DNA from: Paenibacillus faecis
Lineage (GTDB): Bacteria > Bacillota > Bacilli > Paenibacillales > Paenibacillaceae
Assembly (NCBI RefSeq): GCF_008084145.1
Contig: NZ_VSDO01000001.1
Location: 1,564,840 to 1,628,839 of the forward strand
Direction: 5' to 3'
DNA length: 64,000 nt
The notes under the pieces are model-generated. The model ran no database searches. It worked only from the letters and a program-made list of their open reading frames with translations, and was not told the DNA's origin. The translations under genes and the position numbers were made by a program. Of this stretch, positions 26,255 to 34,737 are shown piece by piece. Each line of letters begins with the position of its first letter. The stretch's first letter is position 1.

Positions 26255-26345
26255 ACTCCACTTTCCTACGCTAGTACGAACTAGATCAGGTTCAAAGGGT
26301 CCAAGATATCCTCTTGTCTCAGCCGCTGACGGCTCCCCTAGTGGA
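26255..26345 (-). ncRNA. TPP (thi-box) riboswitch
   Basis: Read on the minus strand the leader contains the THI element blocks in order: AGGGGAGCC, GGCTGAGA, ACCCTTTGAACCTGATCTAG, and GTAGGAAAGTGG. These form the TPP aptamer. With the downstream terminator it should switch tenA-thiMDE off when TPP is plentiful. Confidence 0.95.
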
Positions 26346-26366
26346 CTTCCTATTCATTTGCTTTCT

Positions 26367-26395
26367 ACTGTACCTAGGTTTGCCAAATCTGTCAA
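26367..26395 (-). promoter_or_regulatory. promoter of the thiamine operon
   Basis: Minus strand TTGACA (26390-26395), 17-bp spacer, TACAGT (26367-26372), 22 bp before the aptamer. Confidence 0.7.
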
Positions 26396-26493
26396 ACCCT
26401 TAGAAAGGTTGCCTATCCGCCATAATTCCTTGCGATAAGCTCTCATGCCTGCATTAGCGGACCTTTTCGACGTTATTTCAACTGAATAAGGGA

Positions 26494-26793
26494 CTAGCGG
26501 CTGTAACAGCCTCCCTTTGAGCCGGACGGGTAAATAAGGGCCATTTGAGGCGCTATTTTGTCGAATTTGGCTCTTCGGTGTGAAATAGAGATCATTTGGG
26601 GCCTTATTTTAGAGAAAGTCGGGCTAAAACCGGATTTTTGAGCTCACGCCAGAGAAATAAGGCCGTTTTTGACCGCTATTTACCCGCGAAAGCGAATCGG
26701 GCCGAAATAACGGCCCAAAATGCCGCTAATATGACGGGGCGGCAAGGAAGATTGCGGATAGGCAGCACCATGTCGGGTTTAATGCAACGCCAG
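26494..26793. repeat. family D element, copy D1
   Basis: About 295 bp (26499-26793) closely match 63037-63333. Four AT-flanked palindromes of the type AAATAAGGCC...GCTATTT lie at 26532, 26582, 26654 and 26704 (spacing 50, 72, 50). The right end AATGCAACGCCAG is present; on the left only CTAGCG remains, about 25 bp shorter than D2. The 650-bp stretch 26396-27153 has no other gene. Confidence 0.8.
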
Positions 26794-26912
26794 TGCGCTA
26801 TTTCTCCCCCGAGGCAGAATCTGACCGATAGCAGCCTTTTGGGCTGCTATTTGGCGGGCGTCCGGTATCCCTGGAATGGCCCGGCGTGAGCGTGCAGGTG
26901 AGCATTACCGGG

Positions 26913-27010
26913 TAAGCATTGCCGGGTAAGCGTTGCCGGGTAAGCGTTGCCGGGTAAGCGTTGCCGGGTAAGCGTTGCCGGGTAAGCGTTGCCGGGTAAG
27001 CGTTGCCGGG
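26913..27010. repeat. 14-bp minisatellite (7 copies)
   Basis: Seven head-to-tail copies of TAAGCGTTGCCGGG; the first has one base changed and the flanks hold degenerate copies. The unit is not a multiple of three and the stretch has no credible gene, so it is non-coding. It lies 143 bp downstream of the VOC gene's stop. Confidence 0.92.
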
Positions 27011-27153
27011 TAAGCTTTGCAGCATGAGCACGTGCATGCGTAGGCGTGAGCATGAACCTATGCATGCTTGGGTATTTGAGTAGCTTGAGATGGTCGCGTA
27101 CACGCACGCTGTATAGCCTCCCGTTCGCGGTTTATTACTGCTGCCCTAGTCGC

Positions 27154-27615
27154 TTACTTGTCGTTCTCCAGCAGCTCGATCCACAGCTTCAAATCGCGGG
27201 TGGCGTCCATATAGGCGTAGCGGCCTCCGGTGTACTCGCCCTTTTGCGCGAGCGGCATCCCGCGCTTCTCCAGCAGCGTGATCTTCTCCTTCATGCCGTC
27301 GATGACAAACGCGATATGATGCGGCCCTTCGCCATGCTCGTTCAAATAGTCGCGCCAGGTGCTGGGCTGCTCGTCCGGCTCGATCAATTCGATCTGCAGC
27401 TGGCCGCAATCAAAAAAAGCCAGCTTGGCACGACCGGCCGCCGGTTGCCCGTTGTATTCGGTCCGCGCGACCTCCGCGGGGTCGGTCCAGGACCAGGCCG
27501 GCTTTTCCACGCCCAAAAAATCGGCATAGGCCTGTGATACGGCCTCAATATCGTTGACTAAGATTCCGATTTGCGTCACGACGCGCGTTCCCAGCCAGCT
27601 TTTGTCCATGTTCAT
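27154..27615 (-). CDS. VOC (glyoxalase/bleomycin-resistance fold) protein
   Basis: The 153-residue protein has two beta-alpha-beta-beta-beta modules. The first begins TQIGILVNDIEAVSQAYADFLG and the second HHIAFVIDGMKEKITLLEKRG, as in methylmalonyl-CoA epimerase-like VOC proteins. His-103-type and C-terminal Glu (LWIELLE) positions are metal-ligand-like. The reaction is not readable. RBS GGAGGAG precedes the ATG. Confidence 0.88.
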   Translation of the reverse strand: MNMDKSWLGTRVVTQIGILVNDIEAVSQAYADFLGVEKPAWSWTDPAEVARTEYNGQPAAGRAKLAFFDCGQLQIELIEPDEQPSTWRDYLNEHGEGPHHIAFVIDGMKEKITLLEKRGMPLAQKGEYTGGRYAYMDATRDLKLWIELLENDK

Positions 27616-27759
27616 CGCAATTGGCTCCTCCGCTTATGACTTGGTACAATTTCATCTTAAATTTGAATGAAAGCGCCGTCAAATCATGGGCTTCGGATAG
27701 GTTGTCCTCGGCGATATGGGGATCAGTGGGCTGACTCGCTCCCCCCATCGCGTTCCGGA

Positions 27760-27950
27760 CCATTAAATTCCTGCAAATCTGCAGGAATTTCCGGCGTAAT
27801 TTCCACATTCAAAGGAATTCCTGCAAATCTGCAACTTTTTCCTCACCAAATCCATTTTTTATGGCTGACACGCGAAAATACCTGCACATTTGCATCTTTT
27901 TCGTTTTGGGTCCACAAATACCTCCGAAAAGCCTGCATATTTGCATCTTT
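27760..27950. repeat. family A palindromic element, copy A2 (four units)
   Basis: Units at 27770, 27820, 27881 and 27932 (spacing 50, 61, 51). The first is a perfect 11-bp-arm, 4-nt-loop palindrome (AAATTCCTGCA/TGCAGGAATTT, 27765-27790). Units 3-4 are inverted relative to 1-2. The element lies in the 417-bp gap between a coiled-coil gene's stop and the VOC gene's start; the rest of that gap (27616-27760, 27950-28032) shows nothing I recognise. Confidence 0.85.
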
Positions 27951-28032
27951 TTCGCTTGGCGGCACTCAAACAGAACAGCACAGCGGTACTTGATCCACTG
28001 TGCTCCGCCATCCTCGGCTATCTCGGCCAATC

Positions 28033-28380
28033 CTACCTTTTATCCACTTGCAGCAGCGCGATTTCCTTCAGGCGGTAGGTATGCTTGATTTTGTCTTCCG
28101 CGATCACGTTCAGTTTCAGGAGGCCGGTGATTTTGGCGGTGTCCGGCTTGGAGAGCAGGCGCCACAGTTCCAGATCCGGGAGCGCCTCATAGAGTTTATT
28201 CTCGTCGTACTCCCGGCGGGCCTGGTGAATGACCTTGACCTTATGGCGTTCGAGCTCCAGAACTGTAATTTGCCGTTCTTCGCAATGACTCAGAATACTG
28301 TCCCGAAGCTCCGCCAGCTCCTGCTCCAACTCTTTCATCCGTTGTTTGACTTCATAATAGCGCGCAACGATCCTATCCAT
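28033..28380 (-). CDS. small coiled-coil protein of unknown function
   Basis: The 115-residue protein opens with a heptad-rich helix (VKQRMKELEQELAELRDSI) followed by a compact alpha/beta region. No named family was recognised, although the layout recalls phage Gp157-like or nuclease-inhibitor proteins. RBS AAGGAG lies 9 bases before the ATG. It is 47 bp downstream of the histidine kinase and may be in its transcript. Length and codon use look genuine. Confidence 0.62.
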   Translation of the reverse strand: MDRIVARYYEVKQRMKELEQELAELRDSILSHCEERQITVLELERHKVKVIHQARREYDENKLYEALPDLELWRLLSKPDTAKITGLLKLNVIAEDKIKHTYRLKEIALLQVDKR

Positions 28381-28427
28381 AGGCTTCAGCTCCTTTATAT
28401 CCCATGGATATGCCGTAAGCGGAAGTT

Positions 28428-29726
28428 TTAGGACAGCCCGTCTGCCGGAACGCCGCTCCCGTTCCCGAACGGCTCCGGTTCGTACAAAGGGAGCGTGATG
28501 GTAAAGCGGGTCCCTGCGCGATGGACGCTTTTCAGCGTAATGGTCCCTCCCATTCCCTGGATGGCCTGATAAGAAAAACTCAAGCCCAACCCGGTCCCCC
28601 GGGACTTGGTCGAGAAGAATACGGACCCCAACCGTTCCACCTGATCCTCCGTCATTCCGATGCCATTATCCTCAATCGTCAAAATGGCTTTGGCTCCCTC
28701 GGTCCGAAGGTCCAGGGTCACCTTTCCGTCGGAGACGGCGTAGCAGGCTTCGATCGCATTTTTGATCAAATTGACGAGAATCTGCTTGATTTTTTCCGGG
28801 TTGGCCAGAATCGGCACGGCTTCAGGCGGCGCCTCCAGTTCCAGAGCCACATTGTTCATATTGGCGTAGGGACGCATCACCTCCACGGTAATCCGCAGTT
28901 GGTGCGCCAGATCGGTCGCCTCCTGCAGATCCGTGAGCGGCTTGGATATCGCGAGATATTCGGAGAGAATGTACTCCGTACGCTCCATTTCGCTGATACA
29001 AATATCGATGTAACGGTTCACTTTCTCCTGATCCAGCCGGGATTCCCGGATCAGGGTCAGGAACCCTTTGACCGCGGTCAAGGGGTTTCGGACTTCGTGG
29101 ACGAGCGAGGCCGCGACCTGGCTGATCACCTCGACCTTTTCAGTCTGCACGTAACGGATAAACATGTCCTTGTCCGCGGCGGCTTTCTGGAATAGCCAGA
29201 TCAACAGCCAACTGCCGACAAAGTTTTGAACCGGAATGGCCAAAACATGAAACCATATATGATTTTCGATCGATTCCGGGTTGTGCCAATAAACGAATCC
29301 AATCGGGACGATGGAGAAGACGGCCCCCGCCGATAAGGTAACCATCCACTTTTTGTCGATGCTCCGATACCATTTGTACAGCAGCAGCGAAATCGGGAAC
29401 GTAACCAGCAGAATTAGCATGGCGATCCAGGTTCCGTCTCCGCCGAGATATAACCGATACAGCACAAATTCCGGCAGAAGAAGGAGGCCGGCTTTCAAGC
29501 CGCCGAAGAGCAGCCCGAAAAACAAAATGATATACCGGATGTCGTAAAAATACCCGCTCACCGCGCTTGCCCCGAAGGTCATGGAAAAAAACAGGCAGAT
29601 CATGCTGGTCACGATAACGAAGCGGGTCGAAAAGTTCCGGGGCTTGTCCCGGTAGTATACGTTAAACGCCAAAAAAGGGATCAGGGCAAAAAACAACTGA
29701 AGTATAATTTCCTTAACTACGGTCAT
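28428..29726 (-). CDS. KinB-like membrane sensor histidine kinase (5TM-LYT type)
   Basis: The 432-residue protein has about six hydrophobic segments (residues about 8-190). The HisKA domain contains the phospho-acceptor HEVRNPLTAVKG (His about residue 215). The HATPase domain has N box NLIKNAIEAC, G1 DNGIGM and G2 GTGLGLSF. This is the topology of Bacillus sporulation kinase KinB. No response regulator gene is adjacent, as expected for an orphan that feeds the Spo0F phosphorelay. ATG at 29726 (AAGGGTGA upstream) is preferred over the GTG at 29738. The sporulation role is inferred. Confidence 0.8.
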   Translation of the reverse strand: MTVVKEIILQLFFALIPFLAFNVYYRDKPRNFSTRFVIVTSMICLFFSMTFGASAVSGYFYDIRYIILFFGLLFGGLKAGLLLLPEFVLYRLYLGGDGTWIAMLILLVTFPISLLLYKWYRSIDKKWMVTLSAGAVFSIVPIGFVYWHNPESIENHIWFHVLAIPVQNFVGSWLLIWLFQKAAADKDMFIRYVQTEKVEVISQVAASLVHEVRNPLTAVKGFLTLIRESRLDQEKVNRYIDICISEMERTEYILSEYLAISKPLTDLQEATDLAHQLRITVEVMRPYANMNNVALELEAPPEAVPILANPEKIKQILVNLIKNAIEACYAVSDGKVTLDLRTEGAKAILTIEDNGIGMTEDQVERLGSVFFSTKSRGTGLGLSFSYQAIQGMGGTITLKSVHRAGTRFTITLPLYEPEPFGNGSGVPADGLS

Positions 29727-29823
29727 CCATAGTGTCACCCTTCACAGGTTACTGGTTTAATTCGCTACTATTCTCATCATATTTCTTTTTTTGAAAATCG
29801 TATACAGAAAAACTGTAAAAAAA

Positions 29824-29861
29824 ACACGATTAGACAAAGTTCATACTCTGTCCAATCGTGT
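29824..29861 (-). terminator. intrinsic terminator of the levanase gene
   Basis: Stem ACACGATT.GACA / TGTC.AATCGTGT, followed on the minus strand by an 8-base T run; 35 bp after the levanase stop. Confidence 0.85.
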
Positions 29862-29895
29862 CCATTCGCCCGGATCGACATGGCCGCCCTGTCAT

Positions 29896-32800
29896 TTACG
29901 GTTCCTGAAACTTCCACCTCTGCCGACTCCGGGACGGGTCCGCGGTCTTCACGCTCAGTCCGCTCCCGTCCTCCGTGACCTCTATGGCCTGATCTTGGTG
30001 GGCCGAGATCAAGGAGACCGTTCCGTCTTCATGCTTGGATATGAGCCAGCGCTGATTGGGGTAGCCCAGATAATCGTACAATTGAAGCTTGTTCTGACCG
30101 GTGTCAAGATCCAGCGCCTTTCCTTCCTCGGTGCGGATCGAATAAGACCCCGCCTCGTCTCCGGTAGGCACCAGAACCCAAACGCGGCTGCCGCCTTCCC
30201 GGGCAGGATCGGCCAGGATCACAGGCTCTCCGTTCTGCGATTTCTCGACAAATAGCGTTTGCGTTCCCCCGCTGGGAACAAACTTCGCTCTTTGTAATTT
30301 CGCGGGTTCCATGTGGCTCGCGTTCACATGTTGAAAGTAGGCTTCCCCGCCGAACACATGGACGCCCAAATGTCCCTCGGCGAACGTTCCGTCGGTTACC
30401 TCCATCATCTTCCGCCCATCGACGAACACGCGGATCTGCGGGCCGCTTGTTTCGATGCGAATACGGTAGGTTTTTCCCGGCTGCAAAAAAGCGGGCACTT
30501 TGGCGAGCACCTGTCGCTCCGCAAAGGCTCCGTCCAATTTGTAAAACAAGCGGAAGGCCTTCATATTGGGATCGATGTTAAAAAAGTATCCGCTCCGTCC
30601 GTCCGGACTGGCCCGGAACAGAATGGAGCCCGCGCCGCCCGTTTGGGCCAGCTTCATCTCGGCTTCCAGCGTAAAGTCCCCCGCTTTTTCCCGGGCCATG
30701 TAAGCCGCGTCTCCGTCATATCTGCCGCGAATTCCCTGTTCCGTGGCAACCCACGCCGCGCCGGAAACGCTCGACGTCCAGCCGGTCAAATTCGTGTGAA
30801 ATTCCCCGGCGAACACCTTGACCCGCACCACGGCGGACGCTCTGCCGTCGGCGGTGGAGGCGGTGAGGATGGCTTCGCCTTTTCCTTTCCCGCGAACGAT
30901 GGCCCGCCCTTTACCGGAAGACTCCACCTCCGCGACACCGGCATCGCTGGTCGTCCAGCGGATCGGCGCGTTTCCTCGTTTTTTTGTGCCCGCCACCGCC
31001 GCATTCAACGTTAACGCATCACCTACGGAGATTTCCCGGTCGCCCGTATCCATGACCACGTTAGGCGTCGATGCGTCACTCGGATTCCATACGTTATTCA
31101 GCGCGTTTACCTTCAGGGAGACGATCCGAACCTTGCCGCCGTCCGTGTAAAAACCCATCTCCCGGCTTGCCGGATCGGGAAAGACGACATCGGATATCAC
31201 CGCCCGCCCGTCATTGCCGAATACTTCAACCGAGGCGTCGTCGACGAAGATCCTTAGCTTGATCTTTCCGTTCTCCGGCATAAGCGGTGCGGTATGGAAG
31301 GTGGAAAATAACGGCGAAAAGTCCGTGTTGCCGGATTTTGAGCGGTCCACAAACATCTGCTTTTCCGCCACCTTGTAGCCGGCCACCGTTTTTTGTTCCC
31401 CTCTCTCACGCAGCCGGAAGCCAAATTCCTTGACCGTGCTGCCCTCGGGAATCTCGATAAGCGCTTCCATTTCATAGGCGCCGGAGGACAAACCCTGAAG
31501 AAGATTCGCTTCCTTCGGTGTCACCAGCCTGTCTTTAACGGAGAACCATTCCCGTTCCAACGACGCGAGCTCCCGGATCGGGGCCTGAAACAAGCGCGTC
31601 CCTTCCTCCGTTTGCCGCAATGTAACCTCCCTCGGAATGGAGAGGGTTCCCTTCCACCCTTGCGTCGGGAAGGCGAAAGGGTAGTCCCAGTTGGTCATCC
31701 AGGCCAGCATAATTCTGCGCGAGTCCGGCAGATCGGAAAAGGACATGGACGCATAATATTCTTTGCCGTAATCCGTCGTCAGCACCTTCCCGGCCGGATG
31801 GTCGTTGACGAATTTTCCGTCCGGGGTGAGCTCCCCGATAAAGTATTCGGCCGCCGAGCCCTGTGTTTTGGGATTGGCCCCCGTGCTGATCATCAGCACC
31901 CATTTCACCTCGTCCGTCCCCTCCACTTTCAGCGGAAAGAGGTCGGGACACTCCCATACGCCGCCCCGGACATAATCCCCGTATCCGAAGAGGTCCGTAA
32001 GGGTCCAATCCAATAAATTCGTCGAAGTGAAAAAACGGATATGATCGCCGCCGGAGACCACCATAACCCAACGGTTATTCGCTTCGTCCCTGACGACCTT
32101 GGGATCCCGGAAATCCCAGCCGCCCGGGTCTTCGCCCTGTTTGCCCGGGTTTTCGATCACGATGGGACGCTCCTTGGAATACTCCCAAGTCCGGCCGGCG
32201 TCTTTGCTGTACGCCAAACCGATGCGCTGATTTCCGTTCGGGGCATCCGGATTATAGGAGGTATAATAAGCGATCAGCCCCTTGCCCCCGGCATCGTCAA
32301 ATAGCCCCGAGGCATTGCGCAGGTCAGCCACGGCCGAACCCGACCAGACATGGCCGTATTCGTTCCAGGGAAGCGCGACGGGGAGGCGTTTCCAATGGAC
32401 CAGATCCGCGCTTACCGCATGAGCCCAAGTGCCCCCGTCCTGATGAAACAGGTGGTATTCCCCTTCGAAATAAACGAGCCCGTTGGGATCGCTCGCCGAT
32501 CCCCTGGCCGGGGAGTAGTGATAATCCGGTCGGTATTTTTCCGAGTAATAATCAACTGCCGCCGTTAGATAGACGTCCTGAAAATACCCCGTGCCGTCCG
32601 ATACGGACAAGCCGGCGTGCCCCCGGCTAAAGCTGTGATCGGTCACTTTGATCGCCGGTTCGGCATATCCGTCGAGATGCACTTCAACTCGGGGCCCGAC
32701 CGCCGAGATCTCCAGATGATGCCTGGCCGTTGGCGGAGACGGATAGGCCCGGTCCGACGTCCGAATCACGGTTCCGTCCATTTTCCGCAATTGAACGCGG

Positions 32801-33729
32801 ACCTCGCCCTTTTCTTTCACCAATGCCGCCTCGTATCCTTCGGTCCCTTTGGCGTTCGTCCGAAACAGCAGCCCACCGTCGCTCCGCTCCGTACCCTGCG
32901 GTCCAAATGCAAGGTTCCCTTCGAGGACAAGGTCATCCCCCTGTTCCCTGTAAATTCGCAGCGCGCGGTATGAACCGGTTCGATCACGTCCACCCGCCCC
33001 GCGAATCCCTTTAAGGTCCGGCTGCCAGTTCCCCGTTTCCATCACGGGAGAGCCCAGATCGCTCTTGAATTCACTGATTTTTACATTTTGGAAAAGCACC
33101 GCTCCGCCCCGGACATGCAGTCCCAGATATCCCGAGGTCGTGTCGGCGTCTCCCGCCTCAAGGGCCGGCGCATAGGAGTCCCCCCAATACACCTGAATCC
33201 GGCTCCCCTCCGCTTTGACCTTTAAATGGTAGATTTCCCCCCGGGTCAACGTAACCCGCCGCTCTCCCAACTGCTTCTCGTTCCCCTGATCGAGGGTTTC
33301 GCTCAAACGGAGCGACTCCGTTTTCGGTATCAGGGAGAGCTTATAGAAGGACCGGCCTTCCGCATCGGAGCGGAAAATCAGGGATGGCTCCGCCTCCCGG
33401 TCCGTGATCATCACATCGGCCTCCAGCACAAAATCATCCGCCTTCGTCGCGGCGATCGCCATAACCCCATGATCAGGCTTCGCGCTCAGCAAGGCGCCCT
33501 GATCCGTGTTCTCCATCTTACCTTGGCCCTCCACACGCCACCCCGACAAATTAGTCACAAAATTGGTTGCGCTTTCAAAAATCGCCGTATCCTCCTTTTT
33601 TGCAAAGCTCATAGAACGACTGCCTTCCGCCCGTCCAGTGCCCGGTTGCCCGATCAGAGCCAGTAATGCGCCGAAAACAAGCAGCGCCGACATCCATACA
33701 GACAAAAAGGAGTGAAATTTTCTCAACAT
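29896..33729 (-). CDS. secreted multidomain GH32 levanase/fructanase
   Basis: The 1277-residue exported protein has a signal peptide (about residues 1-33). It then has two laminin-G/3-keto-disaccharide-hydrolase-like beta-sandwich modules (about 40-215 and 220-390), a GH32 domain (about 395-870), a BIG2-like module (about 890-980), a third sandwich module (about 985-1140) and a ricin-type lectin domain (about 1150-1277, with QRWLI and QRWKF). Catalytic residues of GH32 are visible: Asp414 in SASDPNG, Asp542 in FRDPK and Glu593 in WECPDLF. The usual WMNDPNG block is degraded. ATG at 33729, not the TTG upstream, is the start. It probably degrades extracellular fructan, feeding the adjacent ABC importer. 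Confidence 0.83.
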   Translation of the reverse strand: MLRKFHSFLSVWMSALLVFGALLALIGQPGTGRAEGSRSMSFAKKEDTAIFESATNFVTNLSGWRVEGQGKMENTDQGALLSAKPDHGVMAIAATKADDFVLEADVMITDREAEPSLIFRSDAEGRSFYKLSLIPKTESLRLSETLDQGNEKQLGERRVTLTRGEIYHLKVKAEGSRIQVYWGDSYAPALEAGDADTTSGYLGLHVRGGAVLFQNVKISEFKSDLGSPVMETGNWQPDLKGIRGAGGRDRTGSYRALRIYREQGDDLVLEGNLAFGPQGTERSDGGLLFRTNAKGTEGYEAALVKEKGEVRVQLRKMDGTVIRTSDRAYPSPPTARHHLEISAVGPRVEVHLDGYAEPAIKVTDHSFSRGHAGLSVSDGTGYFQDVYLTAAVDYYSEKYRPDYHYSPARGSASDPNGLVYFEGEYHLFHQDGGTWAHAVSADLVHWKRLPVALPWNEYGHVWSGSAVADLRNASGLFDDAGGKGLIAYYTSYNPDAPNGNQRIGLAYSKDAGRTWEYSKERPIVIENPGKQGEDPGGWDFRDPKVVRDEANNRWVMVVSGGDHIRFFTSTNLLDWTLTDLFGYGDYVRGGVWECPDLFPLKVEGTDEVKWVLMISTGANPKTQGSAAEYFIGELTPDGKFVNDHPAGKVLTTDYGKEYYASMSFSDLPDSRRIMLAWMTNWDYPFAFPTQGWKGTLSIPREVTLRQTEEGTRLFQAPIRELASLEREWFSVKDRLVTPKEANLLQGLSSGAYEMEALIEIPEGSTVKEFGFRLRERGEQKTVAGYKVAEKQMFVDRSKSGNTDFSPLFSTFHTAPLMPENGKIKLRIFVDDASVEVFGNDGRAVISDVVFPDPASREMGFYTDGGKVRIVSLKVNALNNVWNPSDASTPNVVMDTGDREISVGDALTLNAAVAGTKKRGNAPIRWTTSDAGVAEVESSGKGRAIVRGKGKGEAILTASTADGRASAVVRVKVFAGEFHTNLTGWTSSVSGAAWVATEQGIRGRYDGDAAYMAREKAGDFTLEAEMKLAQTGGAGSILFRASPDGRSGYFFNIDPNMKAFRLFYKLDGAFAERQVLAKVPAFLQPGKTYRIRIETSGPQIRVFVDGRKMMEVTDGTFAEGHLGVHVFGGEAYFQHVNASHMEPAKLQRAKFVPSGGTQTLFVEKSQNGEPVILADPAREGGSRVWVLVPTGDEAGSYSIRTEEGKALDLDTGQNKLQLYDYLGYPNQRWLISKHEDGTVSLISAHQDQAIEVTEDGSGLSVKTADPSRSRQRWKFQEP

Positions 33730-33828
33730 GTCGCCCTCTTTCCTTCCCAAATGGATTATTCGCGGCCCGCGGCGGAACAGGAAGAGAAACGAAGCCCTCC
33801 CTTCCTATCCCCACCCTTTGCCGCCGAA

Positions 33829-34710
33829 TCAAGCCTGATTTCTCAATGCCGATAGGCCCAAAGCCAACGCGCCGCAAAGACCCGCTTGCTGCCCAAGCCC
33901 GGGGGGCACAATGTAATCGTCGATCTGCTCCAGGATAGCGCCGGCGTTCAAGTATCCGTTCAGATTCCGCTTCACCGCCTCCCGGATCAAGGGATAGAGC
34001 TGCGCTTGCTGCATGACTCCCCCGCCGAGAATCACTTTCTCGGGGGACAGCAGGAGGATCGCCCCCGCAATCGACTGGGCGAGATAGAACGCCTCGATCT
34101 CCCAAGCGGGATGATCGGCCGGCAGTTCATGCCCCTTCACCTGCCAGCGCTTCTCCAGGGCCGGACCGGAGGCCATTCCCTCCAGGCAATCCCCATGGAA
34201 AGGGCAGGCCCCCGCAAAGTCATCGTCCGGATGCCGCCGGGTCAGCACATGCCCCCCTTCCGGATGAATCAAACCATGGACGAGCTTGCCTTCCGAGTAG
34301 ACGCCGATGCCGACCCCCGTGCCCACGGTGTAATACAGGCAACTGCCTAACCCACGGGCCGCACCCCAGGTCGCCTCCCCGAACGCGGCGGCGTTGACGT
34401 CCGTGTCCCATCCGAACGGTACCGGAAATTCCCGCCGCAGCGTGCCGAGGAAATCGAAGTTTCCCCAGCCCGGTTTCGGCGTGGTTGTCACGTAACCGTA
34501 AGTCGGGCTGTCTTTGCGGATATCGATCGGTCCAAAGGAACCGATCCCGATCGCATCCGCTTGCTTTTCTTTAAAGTAGGCTATAACACGGCCGAGCGTA
34601 GTTTGCGGGTCCCCGGTCGGAAAGCTGATGCTTTCCGCAATCTCCCCCCGGTCATTCCCGATCCCGCATACAAATTTGGTGCCGCCGGCCTCAATCGCTC
34701 CTATTCGCAT
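33829..34710 (-). CDS. ROK-family fructokinase
   Basis: The 293-residue protein shows the ROK phosphate-binding motif (IEAGGTKFVCGIG), a DTDVNAA catalytic-base region and the ROK zinc motif CPFHGDC. It phosphorylates fructose released by the fructanases; homologues in Bacilli are ScrK and YdhR. It is 27 bp downstream of the cytoplasmic GH32 gene and belongs to the same transcript. A gap of about 100 bp separates it from the secreted GH32 gene. Confidence 0.9.
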   Translation of the reverse strand: MRIGAIEAGGTKFVCGIGNDRGEIAESISFPTGDPQTTLGRVIAYFKEKQADAIGIGSFGPIDIRKDSPTYGYVTTTPKPGWGNFDFLGTLRREFPVPFGWDTDVNAAAFGEATWGAARGLGSCLYYTVGTGVGIGVYSEGKLVHGLIHPEGGHVLTRRHPDDDFAGACPFHGDCLEGMASGPALEKRWQVKGHELPADHPAWEIEAFYLAQSIAGAILLLSPEKVILGGGVMQQAQLYPLIREAVKRNLNGYLNAGAILEQIDDYIVPPGLGQQAGLCGALALGLSALRNQA

Positions 34711-34737
34711 CGTCAGTTACCCTTCCTTTCCCTTGCT

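Noticed and set aside
26913-27010. CRISPR or protein-coding repeat
   Set aside because: Head-to-tail repeat with no spacers; 14-bp unit shifts frame; no ribosome site.
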